A stretch of DNA of 64,000 nt from Prosthecobacter sp. Lineage in GTDB: Bacteria > Verrucomicrobiota > Verrucomicrobiia > Verrucomicrobiales > Verrucomicrobiaceae. Of this stretch, positions 47,161-55,026 are shown piece by piece. The first letter of the stretch is position 1. Every line of letters starts with the position of its first letter. The notes beneath the pieces are model-generated. The model ran no database searches and was not told the origin of the DNA. It saw only the letters and a list, made by a program, of their open reading frames with translations. The position numbers and the translations under genes were made by a program. The DNA lies in contig JAFMIR010000008.1 of assembly GCA_017853885.1 (NCBI GenBank), forward strand, positions 1 through 64,000. Direction: 5' to 3'.

Positions 47161-47489
47161 CCACGAGGCCCTACATCCACCCCTATTTACATGGTATGTA
47201 GGGGTGCGCGAAAAAATCGCGGCGAGTGCTATCGCACCGACAACGGTTTCAAGGCTTCACTGAGCCGCGAATCGCCGCCAGGCCTTGTCACGGGTGCCCC
47301 CACGTGTTCGGGCTGAACGCCCGACTTCACGCGGTTTCCTACGGCGACAAGGACTTGATCGACCTGCGGATAAAGGTCATGGCCAGCACCGGGCTACCCG
47401 CCCTCGGCCAATGACCAACCGCGTGAAGTCGGCCGCTCCGGCCAGCCGGCTGAAAAGCCGGACTGCCCTCGCCCTTCACACGTGGGGGC
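47161..47489. other. highly structured non-coding element, possible ncRNA or recombination site
   Basis: Perfect long-range arms GCCCCCACGTGT/ACACGTGGGGGC (47296-47307 with 47478-47489) and GACTTCACGCGGTT/AACCGCGTGAAGTC (47323-47336 with 47417-47430) enclose GGTCATGGCC/GGCCAATGACC (47375-47384 with 47406-47416). Local hairpins include TCGGGC-TGAAC-GCCCGA, CGGG-CTA-CCCG and CCGGCT-GAAA-AGCCGG, the last closed by a GNRA-type tetraloop. Further left, CCCTACAT/ATGTAGGG and CACCCCTA/TAGGGGTG offer alternative pairings, and GCGGCGA/TCGCCGC closes another helix. Nothing here reads as protein. Function unknown; RNA, replication terminus or site-specific recombination site are all possible. Confidence 0.55.
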
Positions 47490-47586
47490 CACGACGGGGG
47501 GACTACTATGCCTAGCGGAAGACGAGTGACCCATGTTAACTAAGTCTACGACAATGCGTCACACACAGCGCTCCAATAGAGCCACA

Positions 47587-47625
47587 TTGACTCACCCAGT
47601 CACTCATTTAGTCACATGAGCAATA
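47587..47625 (+). promoter_or_regulatory. candidate control region of the three-gene cassette
   Basis: TTGACT (47587-47592) is followed by two direct repeats AGTCAC (47598 and 47610, 12 bases apart) with CTCAT...ATGAG inverted around the second. A TTGACT-like -35 exists but no clear -10 follows. This may be an operator or just a coincidence of short repeats. Confidence 0.2.
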
Positions 47626-47710
47626 GTGAAAAACTGCCGATTCCCTTCATAATCAAAGCCTACGGCAGGCTGTGAATAACTGGCACGGTCTATGCCTAGA
47701 ATTGAGCAGT

Positions 47711-48814
47711 GTGACAAAACTGACATTTTATCCCATCGGACGAGCTGACTCGTATCTCATAGAAGTTGGCCACAAGTTGATTCTCTGCGACTACGCCAAC
47801 ATGGGGGGCGAAAAGGCGTGCGACCTCGCTAAATCTATCAAGGAAGACATGGGCTGGCCAAAACGAAAGAACATCGACGTAGTGGCAATCACCCATCTCG
47901 ACAATGATCATGTGAAGGGAGCTTCGGATTTCTTTTGGTTTGAAGCCTTTTCTAGTTATCAAAGCGATGAGAGGGTTAAGATCGACGAACTCTGGGTTCC
48001 TGCTGCGGTCATCACAGAGACGGCGCTTGATGAAACCGACGCCAAGCTGATCCGAGCAGAAGCCCGACACCGACTCAGAGCTGGCAACGGTATCAAGGTG
48101 TTCTCGGCTCCCGATATGCTTGATGCTTGGTTCGCACTGGAAAAGATCGATCCTGCCGACCGACGACACTGCATTGTAAACGCAGGTGGTCCTATCGACA
48201 CGTTCGATCTCGAACGTGACGGGGTTTCATTCTTCCCCCACTCCCCATTCGCACAGCGAGAAAATGGAAACCTTGTTGACCGCAACGCCGATTCTCTTGT
48301 CCAACAGGCTACCTTCAGAGTTGGAGGCAAAGACTTCTACTTGTTGATGACCGCTGACGTGACGCACACTGAACTCGATAGGATAGTTGAGGTAACCGAA
48401 GACCACGAAAACGACTCGAAGCTTGATTGGCACATCCTGAAGGTTCCCCATCACTGTAGCTATAAGGCGCTGGCCGACGACAAAGGGAGCCCAAAGACCA
48501 CGCCGACACCGCAAGTTACACGCCTTTTGAATCATGGTAAGAGCGGTTCCATAATGGTCATCACAAGCGGCCCAGTCCCGAGCGGTTTATCGGAGGAAGG
48601 AGCAATGCCTCCACACCCTGAGGCACTGGCGTGCTACGAGGAATGGAAAACGAAATTGAATGGAAGGATTGTAGTCACGATGTCCAACCCCAATGATTCA
48701 GCTCCATTGAGGACAATCATTGATATTGATGCGTTCGGCCCGAAGCTCCGCACCAACTACTCTTCGTCTGGTGCAGCAGTGATCACAGCTACTGTCTCTC
48801 CGCGTCATGGCTGA
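47711..48814 (+). CDS. ComEC-like metallo-beta-lactamase-fold hydrolase
   Basis: The ORF track starts at GTG 47672; GTG 47711 (VTKLTFYPIGRADSYLI) begins at the natural first strand, giving 367 residues. The metal motif is THLDNDHVKGAS (H62, D64, D66, H67), and ADVTHTEL and WHILKVPHHCS match the second half of the ComEC/Rec2-type MBL fold. No membrane helices are present, so it is a soluble relative. It could hydrolyse a nucleic acid or phosphodiester; this is not shown. The C-terminus ends in glycine (VSPRHG), and its stop overlaps the next start by eight bases. The family occurs beside E1/E2/JAB genes. Confidence 0.75.
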   Translation: MTKLTFYPIGRADSYLIEVGHKLILCDYANMGGEKACDLAKSIKEDMGWPKRKNIDVVAITHLDNDHVKGASDFFWFEAFSSYQSDERVKIDELWVPAAVITETALDETDAKLIRAEARHRLRAGNGIKVFSAPDMLDAWFALEKIDPADRRHCIVNAGGPIDTFDLERDGVSFFPHSPFAQRENGNLVDRNADSLVQQATFRVGGKDFYLLMTADVTHTELDRIVEVTEDHENDSKLDWHILKVPHHCSYKALADDKGSPKTTPTPQVTRLLNHGKSGSIMVITSGPVPSGLSEEGAMPPHPEALACYEEWKTKLNGRIVVTMSNPNDSAPLRTIIDIDAFGPKLRTNYSSSGAAVITATVSPRHG

Positions 48815-51125
48815 TCTCAGCCCAGATCTGCGACATCGTTGTGATGAAACCTTCGGAGCTGTTGTTGCCGCGAATCTGTTGCGATTCCCGCGCGCAATTG
48901 AGGTAGTCTCATACCTCACGATGGCAGATCGTGGTCCATTTGTTCGTTTTGTTGAGGCAAGAAGATTGCCATCCCAGCCCGAGCGCGAAGCTATCATCGT
49001 CGAGTTAGCTCCCGAACTTGGAACCGAACGGGTGGTAGACATCCACTACACCGAATTCTTCGCCTTAGTCTTTGATGAACGTGACGAGCGCTATCCACGT
49101 GCGTTAGCCATCCGTGAAAACTTTCCTCGCCCTATTCACCTCAACTTCGAGGTAAGTGAGTTTTCGAGCTGCGCTTCGCTTTGCCTATACGATCAGCCTT
49201 GGGGAGACATCAAGCTCACTTGGACACCAAGACAATTTCTGAACCGCATTGGTGAGTGGTTGACGAAGGCGAGTCAAGGAGCACTGCATGCACCGAACCA
49301 AGCTTTGGAGTGCTTCATGGTTTTCTCAGGGATCACGCTAGTGATGCCTCACGCGTTAATGCAGGCGGTTTCGAACCGGCCTTTGGTTGCCTTGAACCTC
49401 CAGCCAATATCACGCCCTGGGGAGAGTTGGATGGTATTTCGATCCCTTTACAATCAAAATCAACCCGATCCAAAAGCAGATGGATACAGCGTCATCACTC
49501 AATTTAAATGCCCACCTGTAACTCACGGCTTGATCAAAGCGTGTCCAACGAACTTAGGCGAACTGGACGAACTTTTCAGGGCTGCAGGATGGAGCTTAAT
49601 CAATGAATTCTCTGAGAGAATCAAAGGGGATCCTGGATTGATCAACACGGCAAGTCGCGGAGATGCCAGAATGATCATCATGCTAGCGGTTCCCATGAGG
49701 AGAGAAGACGAAAGTGAACCTGAGCGAACGGATACTTGGGCCTTCCAGATGACACACACTCTTGGTGAGTTTGCCGAAGCGGTCGGCTTGGTAGCCCGAG
49801 CCCCAGGTGGTGCACAATACCTACCGCTTGTGGGACAGGCAAAGCCTGAAGTCGTCGCACCCGCGTTGGCACAGAGTAGGATCATACCAATGCGAGTGCT
49901 TGAATCAATAGATCGAGCAAAAGCCGCGAACTTCACCGGTGAAACCTCACACTACGACGGCAGAGTTATAGCAGTCGGCGCAGGAGCATTGGGGGCACAA
50001 ATAGTGCTAAATCTTGCAAGGGGTGGTTTTGGCTTTTGGACTATAGTGGACGAAGATATTGTTCTCCCTCACAATATAGTTCGTCATTTTGCCCCTTCAG
50101 ATTGGATTGGTTGCTCGAAATCGGCAGCCCTTCACGAAGTCGTGAGCGGGCTTTATGACCAGCCCGAGTTTCACAGATACATTCATGCAAATGTCCTGAG
50201 CGCGACTCCTGATCAAAGAGAAGCACTCAACGAAGCAGCATCCAAAGCTGACCACATCTTTGATTTTTCTGCGTCGGTGAGTGTTGCTCGCTATCTTTCG
50301 GCGATGGACTGCGTTGCGCGACGTTCTTGTGCGTTCATAACTGCGTCTGGGAATGACCTGATCGTAATGAGTGAGGATGTGCAGCGAACCGTCAAGCTGG
50401 ACTGGTTAGAAATGGAGTTCTATGCAGCGCTAATTGCAGACGAAGATCTCTCTGCATCCGTAAGTGGTTCCGCAACAAAGGTTAACTATGGCCTTGGTTG
50501 CCGAGATCGTAGCGTAGTCCTTTCTCAAGATACCGTGGGTATGTATGCCGGTATAGCAAGCCGAGGTTTCCGACAGATCATCAACTGCGACAGCGCCAGC
50601 CTGAAGCTATATCAAATCGAAACACAGACGGGCTCAGTAAGCTGTCGTAGCATTAATGTTGAAAAGCCATTTGTTCACGTTGCTGGTGGCTGGGAGATAC
50701 AATACTCACGCAAAGTTGCTGAATCGATTCAATTGCTAAGACAATCCAAGCTGCCAAATGAGACTGGCGGGGTTCTTCTCGGAACTTGGGACGTCTCGCG
50801 CAAGCGTTGCTATGTGTATCACGCATTGCCAGCCCCAAGGGACAGCAACGAAGCACCAGATTATTTTGAACGCGGGTGTGAGAGCCTTAGCGCAAATATT
50901 GAAGTTCATAGCCGTCGAACCAACGGCATGACCACATATGTTGGGGAGTGGCATAGTCATCCGCGTGGCGCGTCAACCCTACCTAGTTGCCTTGACGTTA
51001 ACGCTGCACTTTGGTTTCAATCGCAACTCCAAGATGACGGCCTGCCTTCGGTGATGTTCATCGTAGGTGACGATATGCGGCCTCGAATAGTATGTGCATT
51101 TTCGATTAACCACGCCACCTCCTGA
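48807..51125 (+). CDS. E2-E1-JAB triple-domain protein (ubiquitin-like conjugation/deconjugation)
   Basis: A 772-residue fusion. Residues about 1-170 resemble the bacterial E2 (UBC-like) domain, with SCASLCLYDQPW giving candidate catalytic cysteines C122 and C126. Residues about 385-620 are a ThiF/E1 domain: Rossmann GAGALGAQIVLNLARGGFG, then VDEDIV, NIVRH and a CSKSAAL lysine; GCRDRS may hold the E1 cysteine. Residues about 640-770 are an intact JAB/JAMM metalloprotease with ETGGVLLG, HSHP at 716-719 and SCLD at 727-730. The parts match the activation, transfer and removal steps of a ubiquitin-like pathway, but no ubiquitin-like protein was found. Confidence 0.8.
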   Translation: MADLSPDLRHRCDETFGAVVAANLLRFPRAIEVVSYLTMADRGPFVRFVEARRLPSQPEREAIIVELAPELGTERVVDIHYTEFFALVFDERDERYPRALAIRENFPRPIHLNFEVSEFSSCASLCLYDQPWGDIKLTWTPRQFLNRIGEWLTKASQGALHAPNQALECFMVFSGITLVMPHALMQAVSNRPLVALNLQPISRPGESWMVFRSLYNQNQPDPKADGYSVITQFKCPPVTHGLIKACPTNLGELDELFRAAGWSLINEFSERIKGDPGLINTASRGDARMIIMLAVPMRREDESEPERTDTWAFQMTHTLGEFAEAVGLVARAPGGAQYLPLVGQAKPEVVAPALAQSRIIPMRVLESIDRAKAANFTGETSHYDGRVIAVGAGALGAQIVLNLARGGFGFWTIVDEDIVLPHNIVRHFAPSDWIGCSKSAALHEVVSGLYDQPEFHRYIHANVLSATPDQREALNEAASKADHIFDFSASVSVARYLSAMDCVARRSCAFITASGNDLIVMSEDVQRTVKLDWLEMEFYAALIADEDLSASVSGSATKVNYGLGCRDRSVVLSQDTVGMYAGIASRGFRQIINCDSASLKLYQIETQTGSVSCRSINVEKPFVHVAGGWEIQYSRKVAESIQLLRQSKLPNETGGVLLGTWDVSRKRCYVYHALPAPRDSNEAPDYFERGCESLSANIEVHSRRTNGMTTYVGEWHSHPRGASTLPSCLDVNAALWFQSQLQDDGLPSVMFIVGDDMRPRIVCAFSINHATS

Positions 51126-51128
51126 CCT

Positions 51129-51878
51129 GTGCCATCCTTCACATTGCTCTCCGATTCCTATGAGCGAAAAGCTCGACTTACACCAATGCTAATCGCTTTG
51201 GCTCCGGGTTTGCTAGTTGCCCTGGCATTCACAGGAATCGAAGTTCACTGGCTTCAAAAATACTCTGGCGCTGCATTTATCTACGGCGTGCTCTCCCTTG
51301 TTTTGTGCTTCTACAGTCGACAAGCTGGACAGGCGGTAGAAGCTCGACTCAAAGCTAAGTGGAACGGCGTGATGCCATCAGTAGTCATTCTCAGACATCG
51401 AGATGATGTTCTTGATGCAATCACCAAAGCCAAGATCCACAAGGCAATGGCAAAGGTTGTAGCTGGAAGCAAGGCTCCAACAACAGAGCAAGAGATCCTG
51501 AATCCAACTGAGTGTGATCTCACTTATCGGGCGTGGTCTGAACATTTGCGTATCAGGGCCAGAGTGGATTCGTCCAAGTTCCCACATGTATTCAACGAGA
51601 ATACCCACTATGGCTTCATGCGGAATCTCCGTGGGTTGAAGCCCTTTGCTCTCATCGTGCTCATTGGATGTCTTGGTTTGTCTATTGGACTGTTTATGCT
51701 TGGTGGAAATGATTGGAATCGTATTACCCCGCCCGCTGGACTCTGTTGGGTAACTCTCGTTTCTCTTCTCCTGTTCTGGACATTTGCCGTGAACGATTCT
51801 CGGGTTGAGCGCGCTGCCTGGAATTATGCGAGACGACTGGTCGATGATTGCGTTCCTTTGCATCCAACGAAGACCTAA
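51129..51878 (+). CDS. four-helix membrane protein of the E2-E1-JAB cassette
   Basis: A 249-residue protein starting at GTG 51129, three bases after the upstream stop. Helices at about residues 18-36 and 44-62 form a pair, then a cytosolic domain of about 100 residues (KAHKAMAKVVAG, ECDLTYRAWSEHLRIRARVDSSKFPHVFNENTHYGFMRNLRGLKP) and a second pair at about 168-190 and 200-222. The conserved-looking domain suggests a known but unnamed family beside defence genes. Membrane effectors that leak cells on infection are common in phage defence, so an effector role is possible but unproven. Confidence 0.65.
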   Translation: MPSFTLLSDSYERKARLTPMLIALAPGLLVALAFTGIEVHWLQKYSGAAFIYGVLSLVLCFYSRQAGQAVEARLKAKWNGVMPSVVILRHRDDVLDAITKAKIHKAMAKVVAGSKAPTTEQEILNPTECDLTYRAWSEHLRIRARVDSSKFPHVFNENTHYGFMRNLRGLKPFALIVLIGCLGLSIGLFMLGGNDWNRITPPAGLCWVTLVSLLLFWTFAVNDSRVERAAWNYARRLVDDCVPLHPTKT

Positions 51879-52078
51879 CAGACGCCTTCATGCTATACTA
51901 ACTTCACCCTTCAGCCGTCGAGGCCAGTTGCCGTTACCCGCCTGGCTCGATCCAACAGACGTTTGCCGGGTGACTTTCCGGGCGGGCACCCATTTTGACG
52001 AGGGGGTGATCTCTGGCCCGGTTTTCATTCATGTTCCTTTCTGGAGCGGCGGCTGGCCTGGGCGGCGTGAACATAGCC

Positions 52079-53356
52079 ATGAACGAACACGATCTTCACA
52101 TCGGCATGAGGCATGTTTGGGGCGGCGAGCAGCCGTTTGGCTTCGACCTGGCTGATGCCCGCTACCACACCTACATCATCGGCAAGACGGGCTCCGGGAA
52201 GACCACGCTCCTGCGCAATCTCATCCTCCAGCTCATCCAGCAGGGCCACGGCGTCGGTCTCATCGACCCGCATGGCGATCTGGCGGAGGATTTGCTGCTA
52301 CACATCCCGCCGCAGCGGGCCGAGCAGACGGTCTATTTTCACCCCGGCGACCTCGGTCACCCCATCGGCCTCAATTTGCTCGCCCAGACCGCGCCGGAAG
52401 ACCGTCACCTCGTCGCCTCCGGCATCGTGAGCGCCTTCAAAAGCCTGTGGCAGGAAAGCTGGGGGCCGCGGCTGGAATACATCCTGCACAACGCCATCGC
52501 CGCGCTGACGCATTGCCCGAACACCACGCTCCTCGGCCTGAATCGCCTGCTCACCGACGCTGCCTATCGCCGCTGGGTGGTGAACCAGATCAACGATCCC
52601 TTCCTGCGCGACTTCTGGGAGAACGAATACGAGAGCTGGGAGCCGCGCTTCATGCGCGAGGCCATCGCACCCATCCAGAACAAGGCCGGCCAGCTCCTCC
52701 TCTCCCCCGTCATCCGCAACATCATCGGTCAGGTGCGCAGCAAGGTGAGCATCCCCTTTGTCATGAACGAGGGGCGCATCTTCCTCGCGAACCTCTCCAA
52801 AGGTGAAATCGGCCACGACAAGGCCAACCTGCTCGGCTCCCTGCTCATCACGCAGTTCCAGCTCGCCGCCATGGCCCGCAATCGCCAGCCCGAGTCTGAG
52901 CGTCGCGACTTCTACCTCTTCGTGGATGAGTTCCAAAACTTCGCCACCGAGAGCTTCACCTCCATCCTCGCCGAGGCGCGGAAATACCGGCTCAATCTCA
53001 CGCTGAGTCATCAATACATCGCCCAGCTCTCTCCCACCGTGCGGGAGGCCGTCTTTGGCAATGTCGGCACCCTCGTCGCCTTCCGCGTCGGCTTCGCCGA
53101 TGCCGAGCATCTGCACGGCGAGTTTGGCGAGGAGTTCCACCAGCGGCAATTCGTCGATCTCCCACGCTACGAGACCCTCATCCGCAACCAGTCCGCCAGC
53201 GGCTCCATCCACTTCCAGCGCACCCGTCTCTCCCCGCCCATCGAGACGCACCAAGGCCGCAAAGCCAAGCTCCTCCGCCGCTCCCGCGAGCGCTTCGCCA
53301 CGCCGAGAGCGGAGGTCGAAGAGAAGCTGAAGCGGTGGTTGCGGCAGGTGGATTAG
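52079..53356 (+). CDS. HerA/TraD-like DNA-pumping ATPase (type IV secretion-like)
   Basis: Starts at MNEHDLHIGMRHVWGG (52079); the 16 upstream residues look spurious. The 425-residue protein has a Walker A GKTGSGKTTLLRNL (about residue 35) and Walker B YLFVDEFQNF, with a LSHQYIAQL segment typical of HerA/VirB4/TraD ATPases that couple ATP hydrolysis to DNA or protein movement. It lacks N-terminal membrane helices. No relaxase or mating-channel gene is in the window, so its transfer role is uncertain; it may be a cargo of the island. Confidence 0.75.
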   Translation: MNEHDLHIGMRHVWGGEQPFGFDLADARYHTYIIGKTGSGKTTLLRNLILQLIQQGHGVGLIDPHGDLAEDLLLHIPPQRAEQTVYFHPGDLGHPIGLNLLAQTAPEDRHLVASGIVSAFKSLWQESWGPRLEYILHNAIAALTHCPNTTLLGLNRLLTDAAYRRWVVNQINDPFLRDFWENEYESWEPRFMREAIAPIQNKAGQLLLSPVIRNIIGQVRSKVSIPFVMNEGRIFLANLSKGEIGHDKANLLGSLLITQFQLAAMARNRQPESERRDFYLFVDEFQNFATESFTSILAEARKYRLNLTLSHQYIAQLSPTVREAVFGNVGTLVAFRVGFADAEHLHGEFGEEFHQRQFVDLPRYETLIRNQSASGSIHFQRTRLSPPIETHQGRKAKLLRRSRERFATPRAEVEEKLKRWLRQVD

Positions 53357-53459
53357 CCATTAACCCGGATTCCGAAGTTAAGCGGAGTTTTTTGAGGCTG
53401 TTTTCGGGTGGGGGGAGCTGTTGGCGGTTCCAACTTCGGCGACTTCGTTTTTGCCACTT

Positions 53460-53936
53460 CAAAACCTTGTCCATCAAGGATTTGTGCTTCTCTTCTCTGC
53501 ACCACCCCAGGCTCGACGCACTCTGATTGTAGTCGTGCCAAAGTCACCGCGTCCTCATCGCGATTGGTCACGAAGATGCGGTCGGTGTAGCCTCTGCCAG
53601 AACGGCGATCAGCGGATGATGTATGTGCCGCCCCGGACGCGATGGATTGTATCCGCGCTCCGCACACTCCTGATGACCGTTTCGCTGGACCACCGTGCTG
53701 TCGAGATCAAGGCTCCAGCTCAGCACAGGCATCACCCGGCCTTGCTGCAACAGCCAGAACCAGAGCGGACGCCAGAATGCATCGATCATCGGTTGCGTGA
53801 AGAGCTTGAGCAGGTTGTGCACCGTGTTGGTGCCGGGGAAGCGATCCATGCCCAGCTCGCCTCCACGACAAAGCTCTATGATCGCACGAACGACAAGATC
53901 GCGATGGAGGAGATTGAGCGGATTCGCTTGGGCTGA
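53460..53936 (-). pseudogene. decayed IS1380-family transposase
   Basis: On the minus strand, MDRFPGTNTVHNLLKLFTQ and LDLDSTVVQRNGHQE..AERGYNPSRPGRHIHHPL match the catalytic core of IS1380-family transposases. The frame stops after AVLAEATPTASS. A downstream piece in another frame (RGYTDRIFVTN, then in a third frame WHDYNQSA) resembles the later part of the protein, so at least two frameshifts and internal loss have occurred. No terminal inverted repeats were identified. It marks the right edge of the island, near the point where chromosomal genes resume. Confidence 0.75.
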
Positions 53937-53960
53937 ATGCGCATGCCTTTTTGCCCCGGA

Positions 53961-54830
53961 TCAGAACCGCCAACTGATGCCGATGAAGGGGGTGAGGGCT
54001 TCTTCGCCACGGAAGAACCAGAAGAGGCCCACGTCGAGGATGATGTGTTCGGTGAGGTCGTAGTCGAGCCCGAAGTTCCACGCGGTCTGCCAGTAGCGCT
54101 CGTCATCCTTGCTCCAGGAGGCGTAGATCTCTGTGAATGCGCCGAGCTTTTCGGTGATCTCGAAACCGAGCTGAGCGGTGGCTGTGGGGCGCAGGTAGGA
54201 TGATTCATCTTCGTCCACACTGATGTTTGCGCCCAAACTGCTGCCAAAGGTAAAGTTGCCGCCGATTTTCTTTTGGCTGATGAGCTTGAGTCCTCCCTCC
54301 CACATGTCATTGCCGATGCCGCCGGTGGCGACGGGCACTTTGACGAAAGGCAGCACGGCGAGTGCGAAGTCACCGCCTTCGTTGCCGATCAGGTTGTATT
54401 TGAAGCGCACGAACAGGTCGTTCACGCCGGATTTGTGAAAGCCTGGGTCAGCAGTATCGCCGTCTTTGCGCACTTCGGTGTAAGGGCGCCAGATGAGTTG
54501 AAAATCGAGGGCGTCGGTGAGGCCGTATCGCGCGTTGATCTCGCCCCAGTTGAAGGTTTCGTGGCTGTGCTCGGTGTGCAGGCGGCGCTCGTAGTCGAAG
54601 ATGCCAGTTTCCAGATGGAAGAATCCCTTCATCACGGTGAATGGCGTGCCCGTGAGGTCGCCACGGTCGGTCGTCATCTCCCGCAGGTTGTGGTGGTGGT
54701 TTTCAAAGGTGCTCAGCTTCCATGCATTCGAGTGATTCTCATCTGGGTTTCCGGCATCAACAGCGTGGGAAAGCGGCGGGATGAGCAGACTAAGGAGGCA
54801 GATCGTGAGGAAAATAGGGTGGTGGTGCAT
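53961..54830 (-). CDS. outer-membrane beta-barrel transporter-like protein
   Basis: A 289-residue exported protein (signal peptide ending near LSHAVDA) whose strands match the outer-membrane family annotated as the MetA pathway of phenol degradation: GEINARYGLTDALDFQLIW, LFVRFKYNLIGNEGGDFALAVLPFVKVPVA and NFGLDYDLTEHIILDVGLFW. It ends in GISWRF, an outer-membrane C-terminal signal. Histidine-rich pieces near the start (HHHP, ENHHHN) are unusual. A Crp/Fnr-type palindrome lies 58 bases upstream of its start, so it is a likely member of the stress regulon. Substrate unknown. Confidence 0.75.
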   Translation of the reverse strand: MHHHPIFLTICLLSLLIPPLSHAVDAGNPDENHSNAWKLSTFENHHHNLREMTTDRGDLTGTPFTVMKGFFHLETGIFDYERRLHTEHSHETFNWGEINARYGLTDALDFQLIWRPYTEVRKDGDTADPGFHKSGVNDLFVRFKYNLIGNEGGDFALAVLPFVKVPVATGGIGNDMWEGGLKLISQKKIGGNFTFGSSLGANISVDEDESSYLRPTATAQLGFEITEKLGAFTEIYASWSKDDERYWQTAWNFGLDYDLTEHIILDVGLFWFFRGEEALTPFIGISWRF

Positions 54831-54887
54831 GGTGGGCGGATAATAGCGAAATGGTTCTCTCTTCTAGCTGGATACCCCCTTCAGCAA

Positions 54888-54903
54888 TATGATTGCAATC
54901 ATG
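54888..54903. promoter_or_regulatory. Crp/Fnr-type operator, site 1
   Basis: TATGAT-TGCA-ATCATG. The inner 14 bases ATGATTGCAATCAT form a perfect palindrome. It lies 57 bases before the transporter start at 54830 (minus strand) and 123 bases before the lactonase-fold start at 55027 (plus strand), so it could serve either gene. Confidence 0.65.
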
Positions 54904-55026
54904 CGACCAGCGGATCTGAGGGGGATGAGAAATTGAGTCCCGCGTATGAGGTGAGTCATAGGGGCATGAATGGTGCTCTTTCATACTGCGCTGCTCACAG
55001 AGTCGGAGCGGAAACCATACAACATC

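Noticed and set aside
53421-53936. 171-residue plus-strand ORF at the island edge
   Set aside because: It is antisense to the recognisable IS1380 transposase remnant on the minus strand.
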